Shown: positions 49,001-60,939 of the stretch, one piece after another
Layout of the letters: each line of letters opens with the position of its first letter
Position numbering within the stretch: the first letter of the stretch is position 1
Source: Amyelois transitella
Lineage: Eukaryota > Arthropoda > Insecta > Lepidoptera > Pyralidae
NCBI RefSeq assembly: GCF_032362555.1
Contig: NC_083508.1
Location: 10,755,001-10,819,000 of the forward strand
Length of the DNA stretch: 64,000 bases
Direction: 5' to 3'
The notes under the pieces: generated by a model
Database searches by the model: none
Seen by the model: the letters and a program-made list of their open reading frames with translations, nothing else
Told to the model about the DNA's origin: nothing
Translations under genes and position numbers: made by a program

Positions 49001-52000
49001 TAGGTGAATGTACTAGTAGATCACTGCGGAACAATTACAAGTTGTCGATCCCAGCACATCGGCTGGCTAAGGTAGGGAAATCTTTTCTGATTAATTGTAT
49101 AAGATTTTATAATAAATTACCAAAAAGTGTTCTTGAAATGAATGATAGAAAATTCAAACAGTATATTAAAGTTGAGCTTTGTAGGAAAGCCTATTACAGC
49201 ACCGATGATTATATTAATGATAAACATGTGTGGCCCGAGCTGGACATAATAGCCTCTTAAATGCTTGTGTATTTTTGACATGATCTTGACATAATTTGTA
49301 CAGTATGTACATATTTTATTTTATATTTATTTTATTTGACGAAATATTCGTATTGACATAATCAGTTCTGCATTCATACATGTTTTTTAATGTAGACAAT
49401 GTGCATTCGTCCACGATTTAGATTTAAGAGATCTATATTTGTAAATTGACGTCCTATGAAAATGCTGCAGTGTAGTTTGTTCCGCCGCTTCTTCTACACA
49501 TGCGCTTTGGAAGCGGTAGTAGTTATAATTAGATTTAAGTTATGTGACGTCAATAAGTGATACCTTGTATCCAATTTTGAAAATAAATCTATTCTATTCT
49601 ATTCTATTCTATTGTTGCGACCTCATCTGCTTTAAATCTCTATAAATTTTAAGTTAATTAGGCTTCAGATCGAAGGGTATGATGAATGACCACCTTTTTC
49701 TAATTGAATGTTTATGTATATGAGAATAAAATTGGTTTCGTTACACAAGTCTAAATGAGTATCTCATCAAAACACAAATCTTAACCTACTTCAAGACTAA
49801 CTCAATCTGTGAAATGTGTCCTCTAAAATATAATTAACCAACACAGGTAGCAGACAAATTCAATGCGGCTCATTATTCCACCGGCATGGTGGCTGCAAGC
49901 TTCACATCTACCGCGATGGTGCCGGAGACAGTACATGAGGCTGCCATCATCTGTGAAGACGAGGTCAAATACGAGAGGGTCAAGAAGAAAGGTATGAATT
50001 TGTGTTAATGAAATATACGTGTCTTGTGTTTTCCTGCACTTTGGCATAGGAACACTCCATCTATTTCCAATGGTTGTCGCGCACTGGGTTAGAGGTCAGG
50101 ATGTAACCAGGATTTCAGGAGTGAGAGGAGTGAGTCTATAGTTCTCTAAGGTCTTATTGAAAACGCTTAACTTTCTTCTCTTATACTGCGGTGTGCGTTT
50201 ATTTCTTATAAAGGGAAGATTAGACATACTTCGGCAATGTTGGTGAATCAACTCCAAGATCATCAATTCATTCTAGAATGGATAAGATATTTTCAGCCAA
50301 AGTATCAAAGAATTCCGAAATTTTTAAATTAAATTTGTCCAGAATATATTTATTTATTTTATATATAAATATATACCTACACCACAGCAGCTATTTATTC
50401 GCAATTTTAACGAAATCAATTTCGCTACTAAAATTTTTTAATCCTTTTGCAGGATACATAAGACTGATAACAAATATGGGACCTCTAAACTTCGAACTGT
50501 ACTGTGACGTCACGCCGAAAGCTTGCGACAACTTTATCAAACTCTGTAATAATGGATACTACAATGGTACGAAGTTTCACCGGTCTATTAGAAACTTTAT
50601 GGTAAGTTGATGAAATATTTTAAAACATATTTTCGACAACACTTACGTTACGTCACATGCCATCGGCCAATCAGAGCGAAGAGTTTAAATAGCGCTAGCC
50701 AAGATTTCATGATTTGGACGACCGACTCAACATGGTCTCTCGCAAGGTTCCCAACGTATGACACCTAGCCTGGGGGAAGAACTTTCCTTTCACCCGCTTA
50801 TATCTTTGAGATTTTCTGCATATAGCACTTGCCCAATCGTGGTCACAGGCGGACCCCTTCAAAGACCTGTAGTCGTTCAAGATAGATACATCAGTAATAT
50901 ATATTAAGGACAGTAATTTAAATGGGGACAGGAACTTACACTGCACCATGAAATTCGACTAATAAAATTTCAAATAAATAAATCTTGTTTTTAGATACAA
51001 GGTGGTGACCCCACGGGTTCCGGTCTGGGCGGCGAGTCAATATGGAAGAAGCCATTTGAAGATGAAATCAGGCCTAACCTCCATCACACGGGACGAGGCG
51101 TGCTGTCTATGGCAAATTCTGGACCCAATACGAATGGATCTCAGTTGTAAGTGTTATAGATCAAGTTTTATGGAGAACTATAAAATATTCATGAAGTATA
51201 TTTCACAGGATAATGCATCTTTGGATGCAATTATCCATATCTGCCATAAAACTTTATGATACCCAATAGCTGAAGGGGCAGTTGGAAACATCCATGATGA
51301 CAGAGAAATATCTTAAATGCTGTGAAAATATTTGGCAGAATTTAGACCTAGATTCTAGGGCAGCCCACAGAAAGAGTTTAGTATTGACGTTATGTTCATT
51401 TAATAACACTTATCATCATTATGTCAACTGTTAAAAGTTGTCTCACTTGAATATTGTTTCTAGTTTCATAACATTCCGGTCATGCAGACAACTAGACGGC
51501 AAGCACACGATATTCGGCAAGTTGGTTGGTGGGCTGGACACTTTGAACGCTATGGAACAGATCGAGGTGGACAATAAGGACCGACCCATCCAGGATATTA
51601 TGATAGACGTAGCCCAAGTGTTCGTAGACCCATTCGCGGAGGCAGAAGAACAGGTTGGTAATCAATCATTTATTTGTATAAATACAACATTTCCGTGGTC
51701 GTTTCCGGGACTTAAGAATAGAACCAATGTAAAAGGTGACTAAGGGCTATCCCTTATAAACTTGGGATTCTACTTGTAGGCAATGGGCTAGCAACCTGCC
51801 ACTATTGGAATCTCAATTCCTTAATAAAGCCATACAGCTGAACGTGGCCTATCAGTTTTTGTCCTGAGTGTTGGCTCTGTCAACCCCCAAGGAATATATA
51901 CGTGACTATATGTTTGTCTGTATACAACATAAAATGAAATTATGTGATGATTGCTTATGATAATGTTTGATTGTCCTTTGGCCTAGGAATAAATAGTTCG

Positions 52001-52632
52001 ACGACGTAATTTTTCGTCATTGGTCAACAGGTTGTTACGTCTTTGAACCTTATAGACAATCCTTTTCAGTCTTTTCATTCAAAGATGGAAAATCCTGTCG
52101 AACAGCACAAGTTCCTTTATTTTTTAATCTTGAACATGTTAAAAAATTACTCGCGACTTTGCCCGCGTAAAACTGAAAATCCCATTAGTGCACCCCCAGA
52201 TCATAATTATAGGAGCCTAAATGAACCCCAGTGGTCTGTGTTTTGGGTCATGTCAGACAATCAGTGATTAGTTTCCCCTCTTTATATATTTAGATTTTAG
52301 ACATCACAAATGATTTTTCATTCCAATTTGCTTTACCTTGATCACATTTTCTTCTTTTATATATAAAGATAAAACATGTTCATAATTTTTTTTTATTGTA
52401 GCTTGCGGTGGAAAGAGCACAAGAATTGAAACGGAAAGCTGAAGAGGAGCCTGGAGTCAAACCAAAGAAAGCGTCAAAACAACCACTCAAAGTATTCAGG
52501 GAAGGGGTTGGAAAATACCTCAATTTACAAGAGACTCCTGTCACAAACAAACCGGCAAAAACACAGGAAGTCCCCGCAAAGAAGCCCAAAAAAGATACAA
52601 AGTATGGTTTCGGAGGTTTTGACTCATGGTGA
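46023..52632 (+). CDS. PPIL2: PPIL2: U-box and cyclophilin-domain protein
   Basis: PPIL2 is a nuclear cyclophilin-like protein of the spliceosome with a U-box that can act as a ubiquitin ligase. Exons: 46023-46054, 46133-46352, 46501-46810, 47055-47179, 49847-49991, 50453-50601, 50995-51146, 51464-51653 and 52402-52632. Joined, they give 517 residues, against about 520 in the human protein, and every frame closes. The N terminus [11 protein letters not shown] is the family signature; the first exon is only 32 bases. The U-box lies near residues 35-108 ([14 protein letters not shown]), followed by [10 protein letters not shown] and [14 protein letters not shown]. The cyclophilin domain spans about residues 278-436, with [23 protein letters not shown] and [16 protein letters not shown]. 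The C terminus [10 protein letters not shown] matches the conserved GFGxFxSW end. Intron 4 contains a 2.3-kb retrotransposon in sense orientation. It is tail-to-tail with veli. Confidence 0.97.
47290..49612 (+). mobile_element. 5'-truncated non-LTR retrotransposon (Jockey/CR1-like) with open RT frame
   Basis: An uninterrupted frame from 47305 to 49260 (about 651 codons) encodes a reverse transcriptase. Motif A is [13 protein letters not shown] (Asp280), motif B is [11 protein letters not shown] (336-346) and motif C is LFADDTS (368-374). Upstream parts read like the linker and fingers ([20 protein letters not shown]). The endonuclease half is missing, so the copy is 5'-truncated, as usual for target-primed insertion. 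After the stop come about 320 bp of 3' UTR, an AATAAA at 49582-49587 and a (TTCTA)n tail ending near 49612, which fixes the 3' end. The 5' boundary is uncertain by tens of bases. There are no stops or frameshifts in 1.95 kb, so the insertion is young. It sits in PPIL2 intron 4 in the gene's sense direction. Clade assignment between Jockey and CR1 is a guess from motif style. Confidence 0.9.
49740..49830 (+). repeat. S2 SINE tail fragment
   Basis: GAGTATCTCATCAAAACACA and CTTCAAGACTAACTCAATCT, ending 16 bp before PPIL2 exon 5. It may overlap the branch-point region of intron 4. Confidence 0.65.
51722..51925 (+). repeat. S1 SINE, 5'-truncated
   Basis: TGTAAAAGGTGACTAAGG through CATACAGCTGAACGTGGC, GTTGGCTCTGTCAACCCC and GTGACTATATGTTTG. 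It begins right after PPIL2 exon 8, in intron 8. Confidence 0.8.
52140..52310 (+). repeat. R4 interspersed repeat
   Basis: TTGCCCGCGTAAAACTGAAA, CCCCAGTGGTCTGTG and GACAATCAGTGATTAG. PPIL2 intron 8. Confidence 0.6.
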
Positions 52633-52655
52633 ATGGAAAAATTATAAAATTTGTA

Positions 52656-52689
52656 AATAAATCAATATGTTAAGTCTGTAGGAAATAAA
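52656..52689 (+). terminator. PPIL2: Duplicated poly(A) signal of PPIL2
   Basis: AATAAA occurs at 52656 and 52684 inside a 28-bp tandem duplication whose shared core is AAATAAATCAATATGTTAAG. The first copy is 24 bp after the stop. Confidence 0.6.
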
Positions 52690-53009
52690 TCAATATGTTA
52701 AGTCTTTATAGTTTTAATTAGATACCCTTTTGAATACTGACAATTGTGTTAAAATTTTTATGAAGTGCATTATTGGCAACATGATTGGTGCTAAAATGCA
52801 TAAAGACATCTAATAGTAATATTTAAACCAATAACAATAATCTAATATCAATATATTTTCACTACAATCCCTATTAACCTATATAATAATTCGAATTATA
52901 ATTAATTATTAAAACTTCAACATGTCAATCACACAAATAGTCTAAATGAATCACACAGTTTGTCTAACAAAAAATAAAATTATAATCATTTGATACAACT
53001 TAAAGAAAT

Positions 53010-53606
53010 TTAGTTGTAGTTTTGGCGTCGCCGGCCTGTGCGCTGTTTGTCAAATCTCATTTCCATTTCTTCTAGCACTTTTGGAGTGTACCGGACTACC
53101 AACTTGACAGACCCAACAGCTTGCTTCAACAACTCCACAGCCTTCTCGTGATTTTCCCCCTCAACAGACACTCCATTCACAGACAGCAATTGATCTCCCC
53201 TTTTCAAACCACCATGTCTGTCTGCTACTCCTCCAGGAATAATTCTCGATATATAAATTGGAGAATTTTGTTCCTTGCCACCCATTACGTTGAATCCTAA
53301 ACCTTCTTCAGTTTTAGGGAGTTCTACCACTCTAGGGTGAGCGTGGCCTTCTGCAGCAGCAAAAGCAGCGACGGTGGCCTTTGCTGTCGCCGAAGCCCGT
53401 ATGTCGGCCGACCCTTGAATATCCACAGTTTCGTATACATGTTCGTAAACTTCCCGTACTGCGTTCAAGAAATCACTTTGAAGCACTTTCTGAAGAGCTG
53501 CCAGCTTAGTAGCAGGAACTTCACCACTTTGTTGAAGTTTTTCAAGTAATTCTATGGCTCGTTTTATGTCTTTTGCGAGGGTCAACTGTTCGCCTGATGC
53601 ACTCAT
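53010..53606 (-). CDS. veli: Lin-7/Veli scaffold protein (L27 + PDZ), single exon
   Basis: Lin-7 binds CASK/Lin-2 through L27 and membrane-protein tails through PDZ, holding receptors and junction proteins in place at epithelial and synaptic membranes. The frame is a complete 198 residues from an ATG at 53606. The L27 domain is about residues 10-65 ([15 protein letters not shown]...[14 protein letters not shown]). The PDZ domain is about residues 92-174, with the peptide-binding loop GLGF at 102-105 and the conserved [20 protein letters not shown]. The C-terminal tail is basic ([10 protein letters not shown]). Length and motifs match the family throughout. There is no intron in the coding region, whereas vertebrate lin-7 genes are split. 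That could be lineage-specific intron loss or an old retrocopy, but the frame is perfect and it has its own upstream region. It is divergent from the coding start at 54187. Confidence 0.97.
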   Translation of the reverse strand: MSASGEQLTLAKDIKRAIELLEKLQQSGEVPATKLAALQKVLQSDFLNAVREVYEHVYETVDIQGSADIRASATAKATVAAFAAAEGHAHPRVVELPKTEEGLGFNVMGGKEQNSPIYISRIIPGGVADRHGGLKRGDQLLSVNGVSVEGENHEKAVELLKQAVGSVKLVVRYTPKVLEEMEMRFDKQRTGRRRQNYN

Positions 53607-54186
53607 TGTAAAACCAACACTGTATTTAAGATAAAAGTAATGCTGTAGGGCTGTTTAAGTTACAGCAAAAATTGTAAACACGAAAGCAAAATGAAATGAC
53701 AGAATGAATCAATCGATAGATGTGCGGTGCGTTCATAAACTGAAGTAAATTCTGGTTGTGTTGTTAAGGTAATGTGTAGCGAAAGGAAATAGTTCATAAA
53801 ATTTCAACAATGTAAAAATAATTATTCTTTTTTATGAGAATATGCTTTTCAATGTTAATCAATTTTCACGATATTCCGGTTGCGATCTGCTTCGTTTAAA
53901 AACGCCTCTCATTACATTGCTTTTGTTTGGGTTTTTGATTTTTGACATGTATGTCACGGTGACTGCCTGTCTGCTGATACTGACGGTACAGTGACAGATT
54001 CGATTTGTGCCAATATTTAGTTTAGATTCGCTAATTTTATCCTTATTTGGATTGGAATTTCTGATTCAATTGTTGTACAATCAACGTTTCACGGTTATGA
54101 ATGTTTACATTTAATTAGTGCCATACATTTTAAATAGTAGTTTTGTGAATCCTATCTGTTTGAGAAAATATTCCAGCAATCTCGAC
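53607..54186. promoter_or_regulatory. Divergent promoter region, veli / 54187 gene
   Basis: These 580 bp separate two coding starts on opposite strands and must hold both 5' UTRs and start sites unless upstream non-coding exons exist. I see no TATA box in a convincing position and no repeat element. Confidence 0.5.
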
Positions 54187-54199
54187 ATGGATGATTTGG
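54187..54199 (+). CDS. First coding exon of an unidentified gene (MDDLG...)
   Basis: The sequence CTCGACATGGATGATTTGG is followed at once by the donor GTAAGT. The exon would encode MDDL plus one base of the next codon (phase 1). No matching second exon is obvious in the remaining 9.8 kb, so the gene probably has a long first intron and continues to the right of the window. It is 580 bp from the veli start and on the opposite strand, in a typical divergent promoter layout. Four codons are too few to name the gene. Confidence 0.5.
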
Positions 54200-55020
54200 G
54201 TAAGTTTTGCTGTGTTATCATAACCTGTTTGGCTTGTTCTGAAAGGCAATGACGTGTTTTATCAGATTTGCTTTCTTTGCACTGTATATATATCTTAGTT
54301 ATGCAGCATTATCAAGAAATTTTCAGACAATAGTATTGATTTTGTAGTTACGGTGTTACAGACTTAATTTTTTCATTAACAAACAATATACAAATTTAAG
54401 AAGAAATGCGCTAAACGCATAAGCTAAATGTGAAGAAATCACATTCCAATATCCAAGTCCATAGGGACCTAAATAGCATAACCCGGCTTCTTAAAAAATC
54501 TTTTATTTGGTCACCTTAGTCATGCATGCCAAGATGACTCAGATTCATTTCATTATAGGTTGAATTCCAGAGCGCTGAATTCTCTTTATTGGGAAATGAA
54601 TTGAGTATTCCTAAGCCTATTGCTTATCTAGATTCAATTAGTTATTATATCAGTTTCTTCAAATATATACAGTGGACCACCAGTAATCTAACAAACATAT
54701 TGCAGGGCAGTGTCGGATTATAGAGCACTGTCTAAGACCCCCTATAGTCTGGATTCTTTTTACAAAAGACGACTTTGTATTCTGACAAATTACATATACC
54801 TACTAAGTAAAACAATACACCTATGCATACAAGTTGTAACCTGTTCATACTGTATCTCTATTTGGTTTGTGTTCAAACCTGCATGATCTACATTAACGAA
54901 GATTGTCAAATATGTTATACATATTCAAAGACATGTCAGACTACAGTGGGCGCCGGATTAGACAGGGGCTGGATTATCAAGGGTCCACTGTACATATAAT
55001 GGAGAGTCTACTATTTTTAT

Positions 55021-55279
55021 ACATACATACATACATATGGTCACGTCTATATCCCTTGCGGGGTAGACAGAGCCAACAGTCTTGAAAAGACTGAATGGCC
55101 ACGTTCAGCTATTTGGCTTAATGATAGAACCGAGATTCAAATAGTGACAGGTTGCTAGCCCATCGCCTAAAAGAGGAATCCTAAGTTTATAAGCCTATCC
55201 CTTAGTCGCCTTTTACGACATCCATGGGAAAGAGATGGAGTGGTCCTATTCTTTTTTGTAATAGTGCCGGGAACCACAC
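55021..55279 (-). repeat. S1 SINE, full length
   Basis: ACATACATACATACATATGG to GTGCCGGGAACCACAC. Flanking ACTATTTTTAT and ACTATTTTAT look like the target-site duplication. Confidence 0.9.
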
Positions 55280-55644
55280 TATTTTATTACAATACATTCT
55301 TCATTCTTGATCAAATTATTACTGCTTAACTCTGAAACTACTGGGTATACATATTTCTTAAAGAACTCAGAAGTCTAGTGTGGGACTAACAATAATAATT
55401 ACGCCTCCTCTGAGTGAGAACAGACCAGCCGGAAATTTAAGAAACAAACATCAATCACTACATATTATAAAGTCCTATTTTCTCTCTGAATTTAGGTAAG
55501 AAAAATGTGGACAGACTTTGTTTCTGTTTTAAGAAAGAGGGTTTTCTGAATAAAGTTCTTATCTATAAATGCTACCTAGTAAAAAATAAAACAGTAAAAA
55601 AGTCCCCTGTATTACTGAATGGCCTGCGAATACTCTTTTTTCCA

Positions 55645-55800
55645 ACATACATACATCTAGTCACATCTATATCCCTTGCGGGACAGATAGAACCAACAGT
55701 ATTAAAAAGACTGCTGCTACATTTAGCTGCAGGGCGAACTGAGATGCAAATAGTAACAGATTGCTAGTCCATCGCCTACAAGAAGAATCCCAAGATAATT
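55645..55800 (-). repeat. S1 SINE fragment, diverged
   Basis: ACATACATACATCTAGTCAC, CCCTTGCGGGACAGATAG and GCAAATAGTAACAGATTGC; truncated at its 5' end. Confidence 0.7.
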
Positions 55801-56635
55801 ATACAGTCACAAAATCCATGAATTTGCATTCTGATGTCTTGGGTGCCTTTAATCATACATTTGGTTAGGACTGGTCTTACTACTACACCATTTATATCCA
55901 TTGGATGTTCGCAAAATATCAGTGTAAGCTATAAGACGGCATCTTGTACTTCAGTGAATGTAATCACAGTCAACAGCTACTTTACTGATATTTATAAAAA
56001 GAAATTTGTATAGTAATCGGTTTCAGCTGTGCTTTGCTGGACAAGTCATTTCCTTTTAGTAACATCATGATTATACTTCAGCGACTTTACTAGTTCTTTC
56101 TTCTCAGGGGAAAAGCTGCTGTCTTTGACCAGGAGTTGGAAGGTCAGGTCTCAAAGCTAGTCCAGTTTGAAATTAGTATAGGTCTCTCTCTCGTCTTCGC
56201 GTGTTCCTGTTTGCACCCTCCACACCAGTGTTTCAGGTGTTTCCCGGGGGTCCGCTTTCCGTCTTTACTCCCTCCACTTGGTCCGGATTTCGGCGTCTTC
56301 AGATTTCACTCTGTTAACTCGCGCATATCATATTTTGCCACGTCTATCCAAAATTAATGATGAACCCCTATTGTAAGAGTAAAGTGCTTATTCCTCTAGT
56401 CTTCTCTCACGAATACAAGGTTATTTCTTATAAAGAGATTCCTAAATTGCCGGCGTCACCCCATCCCGCCTTATGTCGTTTTGCTCTTGACAGAGTAAGT
56501 TGACTGAGACGGCCCCGTTAGTGTTCGAGGTGAAGATTTCCCTCCGCCATCTTAATTTTTGAATACCTACCATGTTTCCCATTCCTCATATCACTTGTAT
56601 GCACTAGGAACTCCTTTTATATGTACCGCATATAT

Positions 56636-56725
56636 AAAATCATGGGTCTTTCCCTGATGAGTTGATAGAGATATTCACATGCGTAACTCTTTTCATGCAA
56701 ACTCGTCTGTTTAGGGTACCCTTGT
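56636..56725 (-). repeat. S3 fragment, diverged
   Basis: AAATCATGGGTCTTTCCCTG and CTTTTCATGCAAACTCGTCT. Confidence 0.5.
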
Positions 56726-57094
56726 AATGACCTTTCGCCTAGACGTCCCAGATTTGATCAAGGTACATTAGTATGATTTTTCCACGTTCCTTCATTCATA
56801 ATCTTCTTTTTATAGAAACGAAAAGTTAAGAAAAGTGTAAGTTCTTTTATTTATACAGAGACTTGCTTTGACCATTTATGATAAGTCCACTTAATTTTCC
56901 CAAGTTATGAAGTGTCAGCGTTCCGTTTTACGCCAATGCGTAAACGGCGTAATGGCCCTCGATGGCCCCCTGTAGTTGAGTGATTAATGGATCTTATCGA
57001 GGTCATCCGTCCCCACCTTCAATCCTGTTAACAGCTTTTATATCGACTGACGCTTGTACCGAGTTTCATTTAGCTAAAGATAAAATTCATTAAT

Positions 57095-57341
57095 TCATAT
57101 AATCACGTCTATATCCCTTGCGGGGTAGACAGAACCAGCTATCTTGAAAGATTAACAGGCCACGTTCATCTTGTTAGACTTAATGATAGAATTGCGATTC
57201 AAATAATGACAGGTTGCTTGCCCATCGCTTATAAGAAGATTCACAAGTTTATAAGCCCTTATTCGCGTTTTACGACATCCATGGGAAAGAGATGGAGTGG
57301 TCCTATTCTTTTTCTATGGGTGCCGGGAACCACACGGCACT
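57095..57341 (-). repeat. S1 SINE, near full length
   Basis: CATATAATCACGTCTATATC to GGTGCCGGGAACCACACGGC, with a few internal deletions. Confidence 0.85.
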
Positions 57342-57971
57342 CATACCACACACACCACACGGAATTTCTTATCACAAATAATTCTTAAGTAATACTGAAA
57401 GCCCTGTATATTCCTAAATTATGTTAAATAATGCTTTTGTTCGGGTGAGATGAGAGATTCTACTCTATGGTACTCTTGTGAGTCTGGCCCAACATTTTAT
57501 CAAAATTGGTTCCATATCGTTTGACCTCATTAGTTACACAAATAAAAATACAAATATTTTTTCTTTATTATGTTTTTACTGGACAAGGAAAATTCTTTAA
57601 ATTATCGCATTTTATATAAGACAGTGACCAACTTTATGTCCGAAAGTGGACTTCGACTGAAATGATAATTTAAAAAAAAAAACTATGCACTCCTCCAAAG
57701 AATACAGAAATTACATTACGTCACCGCTAAATACCCCCACTAATTAAACGCTTAACGAACCTATCACATGTCACCCCCTCGATATATCTAACAGCACCTT
57801 AATTAACCCAGTATTTTTAGAATGAAAAGATCCATGCAACATAATTTATCACAGTCAGACTTGCCTGTTTTCAGCTTGAAATGTTCCTAATTATTTTCGT
57901 ATTGAGATGAATAGCTTCTGATAAGATAATTGAGGGAACTGTGGCCAAATGCTTTTATGTCTTTTTCATTT

Positions 57972-58065
57972 ATTCATATAATAACGTCTATATCCATTGC
58001 GGGGTAGATAGAGCCAGAAGTCTTAAGACCGACAGGCCACGTTTAGCTGTTATAGGCTTAATTTT
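57972..58065 (-). repeat. S1 SINE fragment
   Basis: CATATAATAACGTCTATATC, GCGGGGTAGATAGAGCC and GACAGGCCACGTTTAGCTG. Confidence 0.65.
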
Positions 58066-60477
58066 GACTTTTAAGTATATGTTTATTATCATTATTCTTT
58101 AAGAAACGATGATTTCTTAAATTTTATAAATTCCTACCTGAGATCATCAAAAATTGTATTCTAAAAGCGTAATTGTAACTCTTGGCCGCCACAGAATTTT
58201 TATATCAAAAGATTTCTTAAAAAGTGACCTGATGTCCTCTGTCTGTTTAATTAAATTTACTTAATTCCGGTGTGCACCTTCTATTCTCTTTTGTTTATGT
58301 TAATGAATCTAAGGTACAAAATGTAAGCTAATAAATTTAAACAGCAGTATTAAACCCCTTAATTTGTACCGCCCACGAAATTTTTATGAAGCTCTATTTT
58401 CATATTATCACGTAATGTCCACTCACCTACACTCCTTTAGTCTAATTAAACAAATTATCCAGCCCATTCGTTATAGTTGCGTAACACGGGATCGTCATAG
58501 CCACACCTTCCTAATGACCAAAAACATTTTATCAATGCAACAATAAAATGCACTCCGAAAGTACCGAAAGTACCGTGTTCGATTTTTTGAATGGCCTTCT
58601 TTTGCAGTTCATACCTCGTGATCTTAGCCTACTTTTGCATTACAGTATTAGCATGGTCGAGGTTTATAGCCCAGATAAGGGGAATTATCGCGATTGGTGA
58701 GGTCACCACCACGTCACGGGCCCGCCGCCGATGGTTTGCGTTGCGTACCACGTCCCATCGGCCAGTTCTACGCGTAACCCGCATAGGCACGTGCGTTTTC
58801 GGGAATAAAAACTAAATTTGGAATTATTACTTGCCAGTTGCTTTATCTTTTTGCTTTTGAAAAGTTTTTTTTTCTTTTCATTACAATTTTTTTTAAATTT
58901 AGCTCGATTTAGATTCGATAGGTAGGTATTTAATTCTAAAATATTTGTTTAACTGAATCATAGTTTCATTCGAAATACAATTTTATTTCTCTTCTCGTCT
59001 CTAATCTTAACTTTCCCACGAAATTTTATGTACTTAACGCTAATAGTATCTCAAAAATATGTTTATTTTGGTACAGTTAGATTAAGCTTATCTCGAACAG
59101 TTTGCTTTTCGATTAAGAACTACATATTTTGTGAATTACGCACCTCTTTTAGTTGTGTTTATAAACATTCGGCAGTTGATTCGGCAACATTCATGTCTTA
59201 TTGATGTTGAATGTAATTTCACCCTTGACTTCGGGCCCGATTAATCTTGGCTGCTGTTCAAATGCCAATTGCGAGGTCTAGACTAATCCGCGCTTTAAAC
59301 GTTAGCCATTTATCATATATTTCCATATGGCATGTGTACTTACTTTAAGTGAAAGACATATTCAAACAAGCCATTCACTGTGATCCAAGTGAAGCTATCT
59401 TTAAATTACCAGTGCATGTATTGACGCCTCGTTTTCTATGTAAGTGGGTTGAGTTAGTGGCTGCCTCCAAGACCAGTTCAAATATTTACTTCCTTATTAG
59501 AACCCCGGTAGGTTGGGAACAATGGTACAGTTAGCGCGGACGTAAAGCGGACTCGGCGCGAAATGCAATTTGTTGTTTAATGAGTGCTAAATACCAAAAG
59601 CTGAATAGCAAACGTTACAAGCAAATGTCGATGCTATTGCCGCCGAAGGCGATCATAAAAACAATTTACTGAGAGCCGCTGAGTGTTGTCCATTTTATGA
59701 AATTTGCTTTCAACTGAAAGAGATATGATTCTACGGGCTATTATTGTACATTAGTTCACAGAAAAAAAAGTGTATACACTTATGTGACATTGTATTAGCC
59801 AAATCCCAGAAAAACTAAATAATAAATAGCAAAATTGATCCAATGTATTTTGCAAAAGTACTGCAGCACCAGATGTTGTTTATAAAAGACTGACCTTAAC
59901 GCAGCTGTTATGAGAACCAGCAATAATAGAATAATTAATGACGGTAATTCCAGTAGCATTTGACGACACAATTGTTATGGTCATAAGTGGACATTTACAC
60001 AAACCATAGATCAAAGCGCTGCCGCCACTTTTCTTTCCAATGATCGTCGTAAATCCGAGAAGCGATGGAGTGAAAAATGATGAGCCGGAAGTTTTATGTC
60101 AAGAGACGTAGGACACACCTCGCTCGCCGGATGCAGCGGTAACAGAATTCGGATTCGGTAACCGAGATCTAAATTAGATTTTGTCGTCACCGTAGGTGAC
60201 TGATCACCGTACAACAAATCTGTGGCGCGGAATTTCTCCGATAGGAATCTGAAAAATCCCTTTACGAGCCTCGCCCTCCTTTCATTTCTCTTTGATCTTA
60301 TATCTCAGTTGATCTGATATTGACATTTTATTACTCTGTTCGACAGAACCGTTATGGTATTAAACATTTACCGCTTAAAATAAGTTTCAGCTAATTAGGC
60401 GTCTTGTAGTTTATCTATCGAGCGTAAAACAAAAGAAATTGATTAATGCACTTTCCGTATCCGCGTATAAATAATCT

Positions 60478-60660
60478 CCAGCCGTAGCCGGGCCGGCTGG
60501 AGTGGCGGCAAGTGCGCCCGCGCCGGTGCGGTGCCGGCGCCCGTGAGCTACCGCATGAGACTTTAGTTGTGGCTGGGGCGCGTTGACGAATACTCTGCTC
60601 GGAGCACCGGCGTGAGCGACCTCGTCCCATGACATTACGTTATCACTTATCGCCGCGATT
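60478..60660. promoter_or_regulatory. GC-rich block, possible promoter-proximal region
   Basis: This is the most GC-rich stretch in the right third of the window (many GCCGG, GCGCC and CCGGCG words). It lies 280-460 bp upstream of the candidate first exon at 60940. Short open frames in it on the minus strand are explained by the lack of AT-rich stops. A promoter or enhancer role is inferred from position and composition only. Confidence 0.35.
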
Positions 60661-60772
60661 GTTGATAACCGAACTAAAACGTCGATATGACGACGATCGG
60701 CCGATTGAAATGTTCATTCCCGATCCGTCCTTGAGATGGATTACACCTCAGTTTTAAATTATTTAACATTCA

Positions 60773-60779
60773 TATAAAT
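60773..60779 (+). promoter_or_regulatory. Possible TATA box for the 60940 exon
   Basis: TATAAAT lies 160 bp before the candidate ATG at 60940, leaving room for a start near 60800 and a 5' UTR of about 140 bp. AT-rich DNA gives such matches by chance, so this rests mainly on the neighbouring GC-rich block and coding start. Confidence 0.3.
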
Positions 60780-60939
60780 CATCTAGTGTTGCTGTAATTG
60801 CAAGTGAACACTGCATTTTCGCGCCGTGTAGGACGCTGTTTACTTCGTTTTGGTGTAGGCTGTGATTATGGTGATCTGAACACATTGTGGACCCAGTGGG
60901 TGTTTATATCTAAAAAAACAGCCTCCTTATTGGTCGAAG

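Larger units (their letters stand above)
54200..60477. other. Non-coding stretch after the 54187 exon
   Basis: Four or five S1 copies and an S3 fragment; otherwise AT-rich DNA. I see no exon with both splice sites and a family motif. It is probably the first intron of the gene starting at 54187. Confidence 0.45.

Noticed and set aside
58591-58815. 74-codon frame with hydrophobic start and basic tail
   Set aside because: No start context, splice signal or recognisable motif; could be chance. Left unannotated.
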